A stretch of 64,000 bases of DNA from Acanthochromis polyacanthus (Eukaryota; Chordata; Actinopteri; Pomacentridae): the NCBI RefSeq assembly GCF_021347895.1, contig NC_067116.1, forward strand, positions 38,273,677 through 38,337,676. The letters run 5' to 3'. Positions 36,781-50,449 of the stretch are shown here, in pieces. How positions within the stretch are numbered: position 1 is the stretch's first letter; each line of letters opens with the position of its first letter. The translations under genes were made by a program, and so were the position numbers. The notes under the pieces are model-generated. The model made no database searches. It saw only the letters and a program-made list of their open reading frames with translations, and was not told the DNA's origin.

Positions 36781-38865
36781 GAGCACTGACGTACACACAG
36801 ACACGACTTTTGTAGGACAAAATAGCCTCTTAAATCCTCCAAAAATGTCACAGTTCAAGTCCATATAGGGCTGTTTTAGAAGGCATAAATCCTCCCTTAT
36901 CTGAAACGTACGAGTGAAAAGCTGCTCATCAGTGTGGTAAAGGTCACTGTGCTTTGCTGATGGATCATGTGCCAAGTATCATATCGAATATGAATGAACG
37001 GAGTAACTGGTATTACACACAGGTCATTTCCTAGCACATTTATCAAAGCGGCAGCAGGCCTGTGTAAACATTCTCGCAGCACCTCTCAACCTCTGCTCTC
37101 TCATTGTAATAATAAAGCTCCTCTAGTACACGCAGAATTGCATAGATTCATAAGTAACACATCAGAGAACAAAAGTAACACCAATTCCCTGAAATACAAT
37201 TATATTTCTTCGCTTCCAAAATCAACATAGTAGAAAGTTAACAATTTATTCTCATTCACAGAATGAGTTTGAAACCTAAACCATGCCAAGGCCATTATTT
37301 CAAATGATGCAGAACCACAATCAAAACATCTCTTTCTCACCAGACATGTTATTCAGTAATCCAGAGAGCCATTATTTTGAGTTATTTGCAATCATATAAC
37401 TGTATTCTGCAACTCCCCAGTGTTGCCAATGCACACAAACACAAAGACACAATGAAAAAAAACACACACACACCCTCACCCATTAGAGACTTGAGTTCAA
37501 ACAAGTCTACATCACAGGGCAGGGCCCATATTTCATCAGGGAGGGAGGTCAAAGTTGAAGCCCCAAGGACATGCCGTTTCCTCTCCCTCCCAGGGTTGCG
37601 GAGGGTGAGGCGGACATTGTTTACTGGACGCCACGTCCCCCTGGCCTCCCTCTGGACAGGAGGGAGTTGGCTCGCTTTTAGAGCTCAGCCAGTCAAGGTG
37701 ATTTAAACCACCTAAAGTCCAGGCATTATGGACCAGGCCTGGCTCCTCGCTCCTGCAGTTCCTGTCTTTCATTCGTCCCCCAGTAAAAAAAAAGATCACA
37801 GTCCCTGTGTTTCAGTGTTTTCAGGAGGTTGTTATTGTGTCCTTGGGAGCTGATTTACAAGGTAACCCTGTGTGCTGAGAGCTGCTTTCATTAGTTTGTT
37901 CTTCTGTCTTTAATTGTGAGCTGTGGTGTGGTGGGAGATGCCAAATGCACACAGGAAGGAAAATATTAGAAAACACAAAAGCATCTTTTAAAAATCCTCA
38001 GAAAAAAGAAGAGGTATTAATTTCTATTAGATGCATGTGATGATTTAGGAAAACCAGCCAAACAGTATCACTTGAAATGATTCTCTTCTGACATTTCTGT
38101 AGCAAGTCGGAGAGAGTTTGGAGGTAGGGGTGGTGGATGGGCATGTAGAGCTCTGACTTTGATCAAAGACAACCAAACTACCACCATATGCTACTTTAAG
38201 CAATCTGGCCCATAACTTCTTACCATACACAGATATTGTAGAAAGGTATATGCAGTAACATAACATCTGGGAATTTTCTGAAGTCAATATTCCTATCTTA
38301 GCTTGAGCAGCTGGAAAGTACAGTTAAGGTGCAACAATTTACTTTATTTACATGTGTGAGCCCCTCACAGATGATCACACTGCATTTTCCGTTCCTAATG
38401 TTCCCTCCACACATTTTGTTTATTAATCTGTTTATTCATCATGGCAAACTAGGTCACTTCAATTTATTATAGCATACCACAATTTCTTATGTGCTCTTGA
38501 AATAAAGACGCAGATTAGACATTTGCTTGTTTTGTGGTTTGTCTAAGGCAGTCTCCTGCAGCCTCATAGCATACAGTACAAGGTAGACGGTACGTACGAC
38601 TGTAACCCTTGTTCACACATACAGGCTCAAAGCAGCAGGCTTCCTGTTGCCTCTCATGAATCTGAAGCCCGTGGGCATGTGAAGCACAGAGCTGCTAATT
38701 TACATTCTCCAACTTGGGTAGGTATTTCTTACAACCGCATTGGTACATGATAGAGCAGTTCTTATCCGGAGCACCATTTAAAGGTGCTTAAATACAGAAA
38801 CTGAAAGGAAATGAAAATCTGCATCCTTATTTTTTGTGCGTTTACTGTTTAAAACCACCAGAGTG
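36781..38865. other. Unassigned non-coding stretch
   Basis: No gene. A GC-richer, balanced patch at 37540-37720 (CCAAGGACATGCCG, GGCGGACATTG, ACGCCACGTCCCCC) stands out and could be conserved. The rest is AT-rich. The 109-codon frame at 37377-37706 has no recognisable features. Confidence 0.4.
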
Positions 38866-38869
38866 CACA

Positions 38870-39470
38870 TATTACAACCTGTACTGGTCCCGGTGCTTTT
38901 TGAGAAAGCTTTGCCGCAGGTAAAGCAGGAGATGAAATGTCTTATTAGGGAGTGAATAGGAACCAGGCGGGCCTGAGCTGAGCCAGGTCCTCTATTAACC
39001 TGTCCTTCCAGCAGAGAGGCTCGTAAACAAGGCTCGAGATGGCAGGAAGTGCTGGGGGAGCCGGGGGGAGGGAGGCGGAGGGAGACGAGGAGGCCTTCAT
39101 CAGCAACAGAGAAGGTCGGTGTGCATGGGGTGGTTTGGAGGGGGGCACCGCAGGGACAGCACTTGTCCCTTCAAAGCAAAGAGGAGAGAGCATTGATCTG
39201 TGTGATCCCTCTGATGTTGAGGACGTGAACACAAAAAGGTACAAACGCACAGAGACGCTGTGGATGACAAGCTGTCATACTCTTAAGTTTCCACACTGGG
39301 AGATGTACTGTTTGGAGGAGCGAAGATGAATCCATCCCCATTAGCCCGTGGCTAAGACTTTTTAGGGCCAATAAAAATCACTCCAACAGTCCCATGATTG
39401 ATTTCGAGTGAGTGGAAATGGCAGCTTGGTCGCTGTGTCCGTGCGTCACCCGGCATAGTGCGATTTCTTC
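38870..39470. other. Candidate conserved non-coding region
   Basis: Repeat-poor, GC-balanced sequence that includes a CpG-containing purine stretch (39045-39095) and, after 39380, a CATGATTGATTTCG and GTGCGTCACCCGGC segment. An ATG at 39039 opens a 96-codon frame (MAGSAGGAGGREAEGDEEAF...), but its first part translates purine repeats and no splice pattern or family match is seen. Weak candidate for regulatory or untranslated sequence. Confidence 0.2.
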
Positions 39471-41150
39471 TCCTCTAATATGCCGACACATAAACACACA
39501 CCCATTTTCTCCAAAAATCCAATATACCCTGAAGGAACTGGGTTAATACGGGGCACTAGACAAAGAAGGGGGACATTTTCATCTGCATTGTTTGACTTGA
39601 ATCACAACAAACAGACATGTAAATATGGCTTTTGTGGTGCTTTTGCAGATAGAAGAGAACCAACACGGCACATCCCAAAAATATCTGAATGGATATACAG
39701 CGAGCAGGGAGGAAAATCAGGACATTGATGGAGATGAGGAGCAAAAATGGCAAACAAAGGTCCTCTGCTCTCCTCTGTGCTCTCCTCTTCGCCCCCGCAG
39801 CCTCCTGAGCACAGCTGTCTACATGGCTGGGCTGTTTTCACTGACAGGCTGTGAGAGCCATGAAACAGGAGGGCACCAGGGACCTGGGCCACCTCGACAA
39901 CATGCGCCCCCACAATCTGCTGTTCAAAGTGTACCCCAACCCCTCTCCCTTTCTTTTTCTCCTCACTAACAATCTCCTTCACTATTTCAAATATTTCATC
40001 CCTCCAGGCTCTCTCTCTTTCCCTCCTGCACAATACTTTTTTTTTTCGCAATGTCTCTTCTCAGCTCTATCAGATTTTCTGTTTGTGCCTGTCATTTTCT
40101 CTCCCTAATACTCCCTCCTTCTCTCTGCCCTCCAGTGGCCCTCTCATACTGTCACATCTGCATGTTTTCGTTGCTTGGCTGTCATGTCCCATGTTTTTGC
40201 CTCAGCCACACATCATTTCTCACAAACAGAGAGATGAAAAGGAGGGAGGGAGGTTGAGGAACGGAGGGGGGAGAGAGAGAAGAGAACGAAATGGAGAAAA
40301 ACAGAAAGTCCGGGGCTGATTCGGAGGAGGTTAAGAAAGCATGTGGAATGAGAGGGAGGCAGGGTGAATAAACCAACAACAAACAATTTCTTATTTTGAC
40401 TGGCTGCACAGCGCAATTGCAAGGCTGCCTGGGATTTAATAAGCACTTCTTTGGCATTAGGAGTCTGCTTGTTTTCCTTGGTGCCGAGGCAGAGGCGCTG
40501 CGTGGTTTCCCCCATTTTCAGCTCCAGACGGGGGTAGGAAAGAACACAGCCAAGGGCTATGGGAGGAGAGTCACTCTTTCTCTTTTTCTCCCTCTCTCTT
40601 CCTGCTGCCTTCGCCTAGCTGGGTGGAGCTTAACTGGGGCGTTTAGCTGGAGGGAAGGTGCAGGAGCCGAGGTAGTGATGGGGACGAGCTCCCCTGGAAA
40701 GCCCTGGAGGGAGACAGCGTCTTTGCAGTAAATAAACAGCCCACTCTCCCTGCATGCATCTCAAACCCTCAAGGACAGCTACACATCACTGTACCCTCCT
40801 CCTCCTTCTCCTCCCTGCAGCTCTCACTTACTGTCCCTCTCTCTCTCATATACTGTGCTCTGACACACTCATGCAAACATTGTCACCCTCCCCACACACA
40901 TACACCAACTCACCAAAACCTTCTCTTAACACAACAGATCAAAGAAGACAAAAATGTGATCTTTGTAATTCCATTTTTTCCCCCCCAATCCCAGCCCACA
41001 CCATTGTGGAGATCCTTTTTTATTTTTTGCTGCCTTTCTTTTCAAGGAGAGGCAAACAACAATGAACAATGTGGGATCTGTCGCATTCTTCCCATGGGAG
41101 AAGACTTCTAACAGCATCTTCTATTAAGGATGGAGAGGAAAGAAGAGAAG
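39471..41150. other. Unassigned stretch with pyrimidine patches
   Basis: Several C/T-rich patches (about 39935-40050, 40100-40140, 40570-40615, 40790-40870) alternate with purine-rich DNA (40230-40370). These alternations account for the 149-codon minus-strand and 114-codon plus-strand frames. No gene recognised. Confidence 0.45.
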
Positions 41151-44100
41151 AAAAGAGGAACACCCCCACTGTGCAAACAAAATCAAAGTGAGAGCCATAA
41201 CTCAGAACTTAACAGCACTGTGGTATCAGATTTGCTTAGTATTTACTGTATGTGAAAACTCATTCTGCATCCAGTAACCTTAGAAAAAAAAACAACTCAT
41301 GCACTTTGCAAAACAGTACGCCAGAGTAAGCTATGATGTTAGTCTTCATTTGAGCGTGGGGGTGTTTCAAAATCAGCCAAACAATCTTCTTCTATCGCTG
41401 CGTAAGTTGTTTCTCGGTTCAATACGCTGCGGTCTGTTGTGCTGCAGCCTTCATTCTCTCGTAACCCCTCGACTTGTCCTTCAAAACACGTCTGAATCAG
41501 GCCACATGTGATGAGTCGTCGAGGGCTGCAGCATGAAAATGAGATTCAAGGTCAAAGAAAGATTTCTCACATATTCCGTGAGCCGCCACGCTTCACCCGA
41601 TACACATAACACATCTGATTAGCTCGCTGCTCAGTCCACCCACATAGGCAGCACGCGGCGTATATGCTGCACACTCGCTGTACGTTTCTAGTGGCTGGCT
41701 TGACTGCTACATGTGATGCTGCCTCTGATTCACAGAGGCCTCTACTCTCTCTCCCTCCTCCTGCTGCTGCTGCTGATGTTTCTGCCGCCTGCCTCTCATA
41801 GACCTGTCACTGCTCGGCGCACTGGGACTGACCCACTTCTTACACTGGTGGGCTCAAGTGAGGGCCCAAAGGAGACCCAAACCACACAACACACACACAC
41901 ACACATACTAGTGGAAACACATCGCATTATACATGACTTTATATATAAGATGGCCCAGTAGCAATGAATATTTAATGATCCCATCGATGAAACCTGACAT
42001 CTGCACCTCCTCTGGATCATTTATGTCAATGATGCTGACAAACACTGCACACTGACGGGAATCACCAAACAGACACACAACCACTGTACTCAAAGAAAGT
42101 CATGAGTCAGGTTCATTCATACTTACTGAAACTCGGGTCTAACTTCCGGAGTTTACTCATTACAGACAGAATATTTTATTTATTTCCTGCGTTTCAACAG
42201 TAGTTCCAGTTTTTGCACGTCCTAACTTCTGCATACTGTTTCTATAATCGATAATCAGCTAAAACTAACACTGAAATCAGATGTGGAAGAGCTAATTTTA
42301 TACGAAAAAAAAGAAGAAATGAATGCAAAACTACATCAGATCACACTGTTGTAACAGATAGTGGAAAAACATGACTTCTCTACATATATCTCCATGTATT
42401 TGTTGGTCTGAAAGTGTAGCTGCATTGTGCCTTCACCCAATTTCTAATCAGCTTCTCAAATCCCTTTGCTTAGTGACACAAAGGCCTGGCTGCATGAGAT
42501 TAAGACAGAACTGAAGCCCAACTGTCCTGTGCAGTGTTTACATGTCCTTCTCCTATACAAAGACCAAAGGGACATCCTCATGCATGTACAACTGCAGGCA
42601 TGCATAGTAAGCACCAAGGTTACCTCCAGCCACCAAACATGTGAAGAGGCCTGATATCAGGACAGCATCTTTGATGCCAAAATGATGAAAGCTTTCTGAG
42701 AGCACAGAAGAACACAAAGGTAGCCATCCAGGGTCAGATCAACACAGGAGGGTATCTGAGCCCAACAGTCCCCTCTGGTTTAACTTATTCATCAGATGCC
42801 TTCACAAGGAATACACAAAGCCATCGACAGCGATTCAGGAGAGGAATGCTGTTGTGAGGGGGCGCGCGATGGTAAAGTGTAAATTTCTGGACCAAAGGAA
42901 GCATATGGCCTGCACATGGTAGTGCATCACAGGAGTTAGTCTGTCTCAGTGGTGTATACATGCATCTGATCTCTTTTGTATTTGTGTTTTCTTTATACCA
43001 GCTTTAATACTGAATTTTAAAAAAAATGAGTACCAATCCATATGCATAGTTTGACTTAAGTCTCCATCCTACACTGGTCCACAAACCTGACAGTGTCTTT
43101 GTTTGAATATTACATTCTAAAACTCACTTTCCATTCTTCTCCTTATTGCTGAATTATCACTGTTTTAATGTGTTTACTAAGGGATAGGCCACTCAATTAA
43201 AACAGGTTAAAACATCACACAAAGTTGATCTTACAGGGATATTAGCTCATGCTAAATATTTACACTGAACTGTCTGGCTTAACTGAGCTAAATGACAAAA
43301 CTAATGTTAACCTGTTAAGACATGATGAGGTACAACAGGGCTGACATAGCTGACCTTAAATTTGATCAAAATCCAGCTTAAAATGATGTTAACTGGTGAG
43401 ATTTTAAATTACAGTTCATAAAAACCTCATTTGACTCAAAAATAAATAAAACAAAAAAATCACAAACAAAAAAAATCATAAACAAAACAAATGCTAATAA
43501 CACCAGACCAAATGACGGAAATTGGTAATCACATTTTTCCCCCCACTCCATTTCAAATGTCATGAATGCTACCAACTCTACAACACATGCCTCCTTATAT
43601 GTATATAGACATTAAAGTGGTTTCTGTGTGTATGAAAGATTGGTAGTCAGGTTCCCTAAAACTTTTTTTAATGTTACAGCTCGTGATGTTGCAGTAACTT
43701 CCAGTTTACGTTTACAGTTACACACATCTGGTAAAGTACATTGAAAATAAGCACAAACGGCCCAGCTGTCAAATATGCATGTATGACAAGAGGGGAAAAC
43801 TCGCTTCTTTCTGATTTCACTGTATGATGCATTATTTGTGTCATTTCATTCAGTAAATTGCAATTTTACGACTCGGCAGGACTTACTACAAACCTCGGGA
43901 AGGTTTATGATTAACCAGTGCCTCAATCCTGATCAATGTCTTAACGCCCAAAGATCAGCCAGAACACAACAGAGTTTGTCTATAAAGTATGAAAGGGATA
44001 AACTCTCTTCATTCAATGCTGCTGTGATTTTCTGCAAGTTAAAAAAAAAAATTGTATTTAGTCCAAGTTATAAGCTGTAATCATTTTATTTTTCAGTATT

Positions 44101-44540
44101 TTTGGTCAAAATTTCCAAATTCACAGATATATATCCTGATAATGGAAAATGCAGTAAAACAGCAACTTTACACAAGCAGGACAGCAGGCTGATGCAGGGA
44201 TGCTCAGGAAGAGGTCATGGTACAGCGGCAGCACCACGAGCCTGTCAAAACAGAAATCGCTGCAGCTTTGCTCAGCATGTCATCATTAGTATGTGGAAGT
44301 GAAACCGTTCCATTTCTCCTGAGCCTTGTGTGTGAAAGCTAAGTGCAACGGCCTGAGCAGCGGGTTCATAAATCGTTGAGAGAGTGTGAGTAACTTCGTC
44401 CTACATGCTTCCTATAGGAGCTTTGCAATGCAAACATGAAGAGCGGCTTGTAAGGGTCAAACAACAAAGACAGTGAGAGAGCGGGAGAAGGAGCCGAGGA
44501 GTGGGAGGAATAGAGGACGCAGGAAATGGACTGAGAAGCA
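41151..44540. other. Unassigned non-coding stretch
   Basis: No gene. Contains (CTG)5-like CTCCTGCTGCTGCTGCTGATG near 41756-41777, a short (CA)n at about 41887-41905, A-runs near 42303-42312 and 43450-43480, and a 12-base A-run near 44040. The block at 42480-42920 is base-balanced and unique. The section 43000-43760 is AT-rich. Confidence 0.4.
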
Positions 44541-44544
44541 CAGG

Positions 44545-44720
44545 GCATTGCTAAAACAATAATGACTTCCACTAATTGTGTTTCCTATGGCCAGTGTGAG
44601 AGTGGTGACATTTCAGTTCTGTGTTTGTCGGTCAAAGGATGAGCTAATTAATATGGTAATTTAGCCCCAACGCCTCCAGTGACAACCACACCCCCTCGTT
44701 AGCAGCCACAAGGACAAGGG
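44545..44720. other. Candidate conserved non-coding block
   Basis: Includes CCACTAATTGTG, TGAGCTAATTAATATGG and GGTAATTTAGCCCC: three ATTA-type cores, one a palindromic TAATTA, within 95 bp. Then come CAACCACACCCCC, which has a RUNX-like AACCACA, and CGTTAGCAGCC. The stretch is free of simple repeats. Enhancer function is a guess. Confidence 0.25.
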
Positions 44721-45046
44721 TCGGATGCACCGGAAGAGAGAGAGGCAGGCGGGAGGGGAGAGACAGAACCAGAGAGGCTTTTCTTTTTCTGGCTTTGCCT
44801 TCTCAGCAGCCCCGGAGTCACACGACTCTGTCTCTGTAACGGGAACAAGTGATTATTTCTGAAAAATGGGGAACTTTGTCAAAACGTATCCCACCCACAC
44901 ACTCGCTCTCTTTCTGGCACTCTCTCACAGACACACACAAGCACAAACTTTCATGTTGAGCATGCGTGGGCACACACGTGTATTGGTGGGTATAAACACA
45001 CACACACAGCTGTGCAAATATGCAAACACATACTTGGAGACGTGCA

Positions 45047-45083
45047 CACACACACGCGCACACACACACACACACACACACGC

Positions 45084-45110
<27 letters not shown>
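45047..45110. repeat. Compound (CA)n-(TA)n microsatellite
   Basis: An interrupted CA run (about 45047-45081) joins a pure TA run of thirteen to fourteen units (45084-45110). Compound arrays of this kind usually arise by point mutation and slippage. CA-rich DNA continues upstream to about 44930. Confidence 0.85.
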
Positions 45111-45114
<4 letters not shown>

Positions 45115-45333
45115 AAACTTGCATGTTTGATTGATCCCACCAGACCAAGGGCATCTCTCTCTGTGAGGAGTCATGTGGCATTCAGCAAAGCAGGCATCAG
45201 CAGTGAAGGATAAAATGCTAAAAAAGAAAAGACTACGGCTAAAGTTTGTTCACATCTAAGAGGCACTACAGAGACTTAATCAAGAGAAATGAATGACATA
45301 CCTGCACTGCACCTGCTATGGGATCAAATACAG

Positions 45334-46247
45334 CAGTGCAGGTAGTACTACTTAAGCAAATGTACTAATTTTACATGGAGAATGCTGTCGCAAGTAATTA
45401 TTTCACTCGAAATCCTGCATAAGTAGACAGGAGCTTTAAGATCTGAAGTTTTGCAGAAAGTTTAACATCTCCCTGGTTCAAGAGAAGTTCCAAAAGATCG
45501 GGAACAACTGGTTGAATGTGTATTTTAAAAAGAATCTCAGTGCAAATGTAACTCCAGCTGTCAGTAAGATCAGTTAAGTTTAACACCCCCTCCAGTGACG
45601 ACATTTTTTTTTTACCTTAATAATATGTCCATATGGTGTTGTATATGCTAGAAGACACACCATGAGCGAAATAATTAATCAGTGCCATAGCTGAGCATTT
45701 CCACCCTGAAGCTCCAGTAAACAGATGACAGTCTCAAAAACACAGATTCATACTTTTAGGGTTTCAAATGTGACAAATCTAACGAACCAACTGTGTCAAC
45801 TTCCGGGTTGGACACTTCCTTATTTTTCAGAATCACTTCCAATTCAAGCATGCATGGCTGAATTACAGCAATATGTTCATTAACAACTTGCCATTGTGTA
45901 ACGTAAAGTAGTTTTACATTGTTTGAAGAGAGTCAAAGGTGAGCTGGTGTGCTTGAGCTGCAGCCAATAGTAGGAGGTGATAGAGGCAGTGAAGCAACTG
46001 TGTAAAGTGAGTAATTTCAACACAGAACGTGATTGATGTTGAGCCAAATTATCACATTTCACTACATGGCGATGGGTTTTCAGGGGTTTAATCAACCGGA
46101 AAAGGGACCTCAACTACAATTTTCTCTTCAATGTACGAAATAAAGCAGAGAAGTAGAATTACATAGCATCAAATGGAAGTGCTATCTCAAATTTGCACTC
46201 AAGTGCAGTCCTTCACTAAGTAAAGCAACTTGTTTTCCACCCCTGTC
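45334..46247. mobile_element. Candidate hAT-type non-autonomous element
   Basis: The right end reads CTCAAATTTGCACTCAAGTG, 'cagtccttcactaagtaaag', then CTTGTTTTCCACCCCTG. This resembles the end of a common fish repeat ('...ACTTAAGTACAGTACTTGAGTAAATGTACTTAGTTAC...CCACCACTG'). The left part CAGTGCAGGTAGTACTACTT and AAGCAAATGTACT looks like the matching inverted end. Both are worn and no target duplication is evident. The right end is the better supported; the left end is tentative. It encloses copy 2 of a dispersed repeat. Confidence 0.35.
45852..45965 (+). repeat. Two-copy dispersed repeat, copy 2
   Basis: Same orientation relative of 20660-20765, sharing ACAACTTG.CATTGTG, AGTTTTACA, GAGTCA and GGTGAGCT.GTGTGCT at a little over 80% identity by eye over 81 bases. 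Its position inside the candidate hAT-type element suggests that the repeat may be part of that element's interior. Confidence 0.6.
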
Positions 46248-46920
46248 AGGCAGGTTATGTACTAATTAAGCCATTGCTTCAGCTTGGACAAACATTCGAC
46301 GGACTATTTCCACAACAGTAGACAAACAGTTTGTTGAGGGAGAGTGACTGTACATATTTTCAAAGATGATTGAGCTGTCACATGCTATCAAACCCGACTC
46401 CTTGATGAGCAGTTTGTGCCTTCTTCTGGTTCTCTGAGCCTCAAGAAAAAGAGGAGCAGGAGCCCGAACACTGCCAAAAAACACTCCAGCTTCCACTAAT
46501 GCAAACAAAAGGAGATGGCCCGGCACTAGAAATCTGAGGAAGTGCGTAAATGTTTGCATGTATACGTTCCAAACAAACGTAATTGCAAAACAGGGCTGTC
46601 AATTTAGAAATGTTACGTAAATGTCACACGAGGGAACGGTTTGTTTTGGAAACTTGTCAAACAAAGGCAGTCCAAAATCAATGTTTCATATTCAGATAGC
46701 TTTCCACTGTGACTTCTTTTTTTATACGCAGATGTGTTTATGTTTCTGATTCCTTCCATATTCGTTTCTCTCTTGTGTCCTTATGCATCTTAAGTGCAGA
46801 GGTTTTTTTTTATTATTTTTATGGCTGCATAGGTCACAAAAACTAACAATAACTCTTTCCTTGACATTTTCAGCGTCTTGAAACCAGTAAATCTGAACTT
46901 ACAGCGGCTATAACCAATAT
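46248..46920. other. Unassigned AT-rich stretch
   Basis: No gene; short T-run near 46803-46811. The 97-codon minus-strand frame ending at 46266 has no recognisable domain. Confidence 0.45.
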
Positions 46921-46922
46921 TT

Positions 46923-47045
46923 TTTATTGCTTCCACCAAGGAGGTATGTCTTCATTAACATCTGTCTGTCTGTCAGCAGGACTAGGCAAAAACTACCAGG
47001 CTATTTTCTCTGAAATTTGTTAGCGAGCTGGAGCAAAGGAAGAAA
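46923..47045 (-). mobile_element. LINE 3'-end remnant (RTE-like, antisense)
   Basis: Read on the minus strand it gives '...ACAAATTTCAGAGAAAATAG', 'CTGGTAGTTTTTGCCTAG', 'TCCTGCTGACAGACAGACAG' and an end of ACCTCCTTGGTGGAAGCAAT. This is the same block order as the sense copy at 11270-11545 (ACAGACAGAC block, then a CCTTGGTGGA end). The copy is short and 5'-truncated. Confidence 0.6.
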
Positions 47046-47765
47046 TTGCATATCACAGAACAGCAGATTTTTTGGCCTGGGCAGGGGTCTGCACTCTCTG
47101 AATATTCTAGTATTGTAAATGGATCACATGACTACTATGTGAAAGAGGTCACTCACAGTGTTAAATGTACAAAAAAAGCATCCTCTGCAACACTTTCCTT
47201 CAGCTCTGCAGAGCTTTTAGCATCGTCAAGCTCTAAAAACCAGCCTAGCACCAGAAACAAAGATAGAGCTCTAATGGAGCTGCATATTTCCCTCAAGAAG
47301 AGCAAAGCTAAAAGGAGAATGCATACTTGACTTAATTTATCAAATGACACATGCTCGACTCTAAATGAATGCTAATGTTGCATTGTGCCCTGTGTTTAAA
47401 TATGCAACTCCGCAAACAAGTTCATCAAATTAACTTTAAAGGTCAAAAATATGCAAAAAAAAAAAAAATCTGTCATTGCATGTTTGACAAAACACTATAA
47501 ACTAAAATGTGGTCATAAAAGAGCATGAAAGCTGATCTTGTTAATGAATATTTGTACACACTTTTGAGTTTCCTGATTGCAAACACAGCACTTAAATCAA
47601 TTTAAATGGAATAAAGGCGGAAGGGTTGAGCTCTACATCAGATCAGGAGACCACATCTCTCAAAGCAGACAAGTTCCAGGACTCTTTGAGCCACAATGAC
47701 CATTTCAACGAGCAAATCCCTTCCTCTACCACCCACCACATCATTCCTCTTTCCCTCCCCTCTCG
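47046..47765. other. Unassigned non-coding stretch
   Basis: No gene. A 14-base A-run lies at about 47455-47468. The plus-strand frame at 47046-47330 has no recognisable features. Confidence 0.45.
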
Positions 47766-47768
47766 CCT

Positions 47769-48655
<887 letters not shown>

Positions 48656-48659
48656 GGGA

Positions 48660-48932
48660 GGGGCTCGACTCTTTATTTTTCATTCTTGGCATATCAGCCT
48701 TGGAGGGCCTCGGCGGTGCAGTAAAAAGCCATGCATCTCGGTCATGTGACCCCGCAGAGTGTAATTGCTCGCCTCGAAATGAAAGCAACGTTCGACCATT
48801 TCTCAACGCGGAGGGCTAAAAACGAGACCACAAAAGCCCCACCACTTCCCTTAGCGAGAAATGTCCCTGCACTCCCACAGACTGCGCTCTTTACCAGAAG
48901 CGGCGGCAGCAGCTGACAAGTCAACAGTGACT

Positions 48933-48936
<4 letters not shown>
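48660..48936. other. Candidate conserved non-coding block, left part
   Basis: GC-balanced, CpG-containing unique DNA (CATCTCGGTCATGTGACCCC, GTAATTGCTCGCCTCG, CAACGTTCGACC, CAACGCGGAGGGC). It leads directly into a (GT)n array and resumes on the other side at 49022. The CATGTGAC motif is an E-box/MITF-like site. Candidate only. Confidence 0.22.
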
Positions 48937-48937
<1 letters not shown>

Positions 48938-49012
<75 letters not shown>

Positions 49013-49021
49013 ATGTGTGTG
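48938..49021. repeat. (TG)n microsatellite with CG interruption
   Basis: About 30 pure GT units, then GCGCGCG, then further TG with one TATG. The CG insertion within alternating purine-pyrimidine DNA makes this the strongest Z-DNA-like stretch in the window. Confidence 0.92.
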
Positions 49022-49165
49022 TTCGCAGTCGGGGCCTACGCTGGTGTCTGCTGATTTATCTGCGCTTAATTATGTTGCACCGCGGAGTCACAAGCCAATT
49101 ATTTGCCCTTTCAAAGCTTCAGAACGCACTCAGAAAGAGAAGCACATGAGAGGCATATTTTTAGT
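49022..49165. other. Candidate conserved non-coding block, right part
   Basis: Repeat-free sequence with TGCGCTTAATTATGTTGCAC (a TTAATTA homeodomain-type palindrome) and AAGCCAATTATTTGCCC (CCAAT and AATTA overlapping). With 48660-48936 it could form one conserved element split by a microsatellite. Confidence 0.25.
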
Positions 49166-50185
49166 CGAGCAAAAGTACACAGATGCGCTGTCACAGGTAC
49201 ATTTTTGGCTTTCATGAGACCACAAGTGCACCATTTCATTCATGTTGTGATTACAAAAGCATTACTGGTGTAGTGCAAAAGTATCACAGCCATCATAGTC
49301 AAGTGCAAAAACTGTGCATTTCCTCCTTCCCTGCTGCTCAACGCAATAGGCGACATTATATGCGCGTGCGTCCTGGTGATGAAGGGTCAGCCGTGGGTCA
49401 CGATGATCCAGTTACACTCACCTCTCCTATCCATTGATCCCTCTGATTCCTCAGATACACTGCTGTTTCTATATTGGCATCTAAACATAGAGACAAATGC
49501 TGGAAGGCGTGAAGTCTTCCAGTGTCTGAGCTCTTTATTGAGCCATGCGAGAGACGCTAATGACCAGGATAGCTTCCAGCGCGCCGTCCTCCTCCCACCT
49601 GCTCTGACCTCTGTTCTCACCTGGGCAACGCAGCTCCGTCTCTCACTCTTTTCAGTCGATACCCACCTCTGTCTGTCTTTAATTTGTATTTTCTCCTCCT
49701 TTTTTCATTCCTGCTATATAGTTTCCATTTCCCTAGCCGTCCTGTCTCTCCACCCGTCCCCTCCCCCTGCCCTCGTTGTCGGCTGCGTCCCCCCCCCTGT
49801 GCACACCTGCTTGGGGACCCAGCCCTGAGCCTCCCAGCCCGGGCAGGGCAGGGAACAGACGGCCCCTGTGTTTCCTGATAATCATCACATAGCTCGCATG
49901 CCTGCTCCTCCTCTGTCTGTTCTTTCTCCTCCATTCGGTGCCCCGCCTGCCAGCTTACCTCAGCCAAGCCTTTAACTCCCGACTCCCGTCACCAGCCCCC
50001 ATCCTGCCCCGCCCTGCTCGCATCTGCCCAGTCATACATCAACTCTCTGACAGGCTCGCTCAGCACCCACAATGCCTCGGTTTCATTCTTTTCACCTTTC
50101 GTCATCAATTTCATCAATTGCAGCTGTCAATTGCAAAACAGACATGTGGGATAAGTGTTCTGCCCAGGAAACCAGAGGTGGAATT
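49166..50185. other. Unassigned stretch with pyrimidine patches
   Basis: C/T-rich from about 49670 to 49800 (including a C-run near 49788) and again around 49905-50070. The 150-codon plus-strand and 116-codon minus-strand frames reflect this bias. No gene recognised. Confidence 0.45.
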
Positions 50186-50189
50186 TAAA

Positions 50190-50300
50190 GGAGCAGTTCA
50201 ACATTTTGTGAAGTTAGTTTAAAGAGGATTGTAACATTTGTCGCTTAAATATCAGATTAAGAGCTGGTTAGCTTTATCTCGTCAAGACATAGGGACAAGG
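50190..50300 (+). mobile_element. Partial fish interspersed repeat
   Basis: 'tttaaaggagcagttcaac' followed by ATTTTGTGAAGTTAG and 'agagctggttagctttatct' resembles the left portion and the GCTGGTTAGC phrase of the same repeat family as 24959-25135. Strongly diverged and short. Confidence 0.35.
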
Positions 50301-50449
50301 GGGACAGAACTCACCAGGTTAACATATTAAGTTAATCAAATCAATTTCAGTCAAAAAAAGAAAAAATCAATTTCAGTCATGTGTATGGCATCTTTAATAA
50401 CAACTCAAGTTGTACATTTTCATAGTGAGGCAAAAAAGGAGAATGAAAT

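Noticed and set aside
39039..39329. Possible first exon with an ATG in GC-rich DNA
   Set aside because: The first third translates a GGA/GAG purine stretch, and no splice donor or family support was found.
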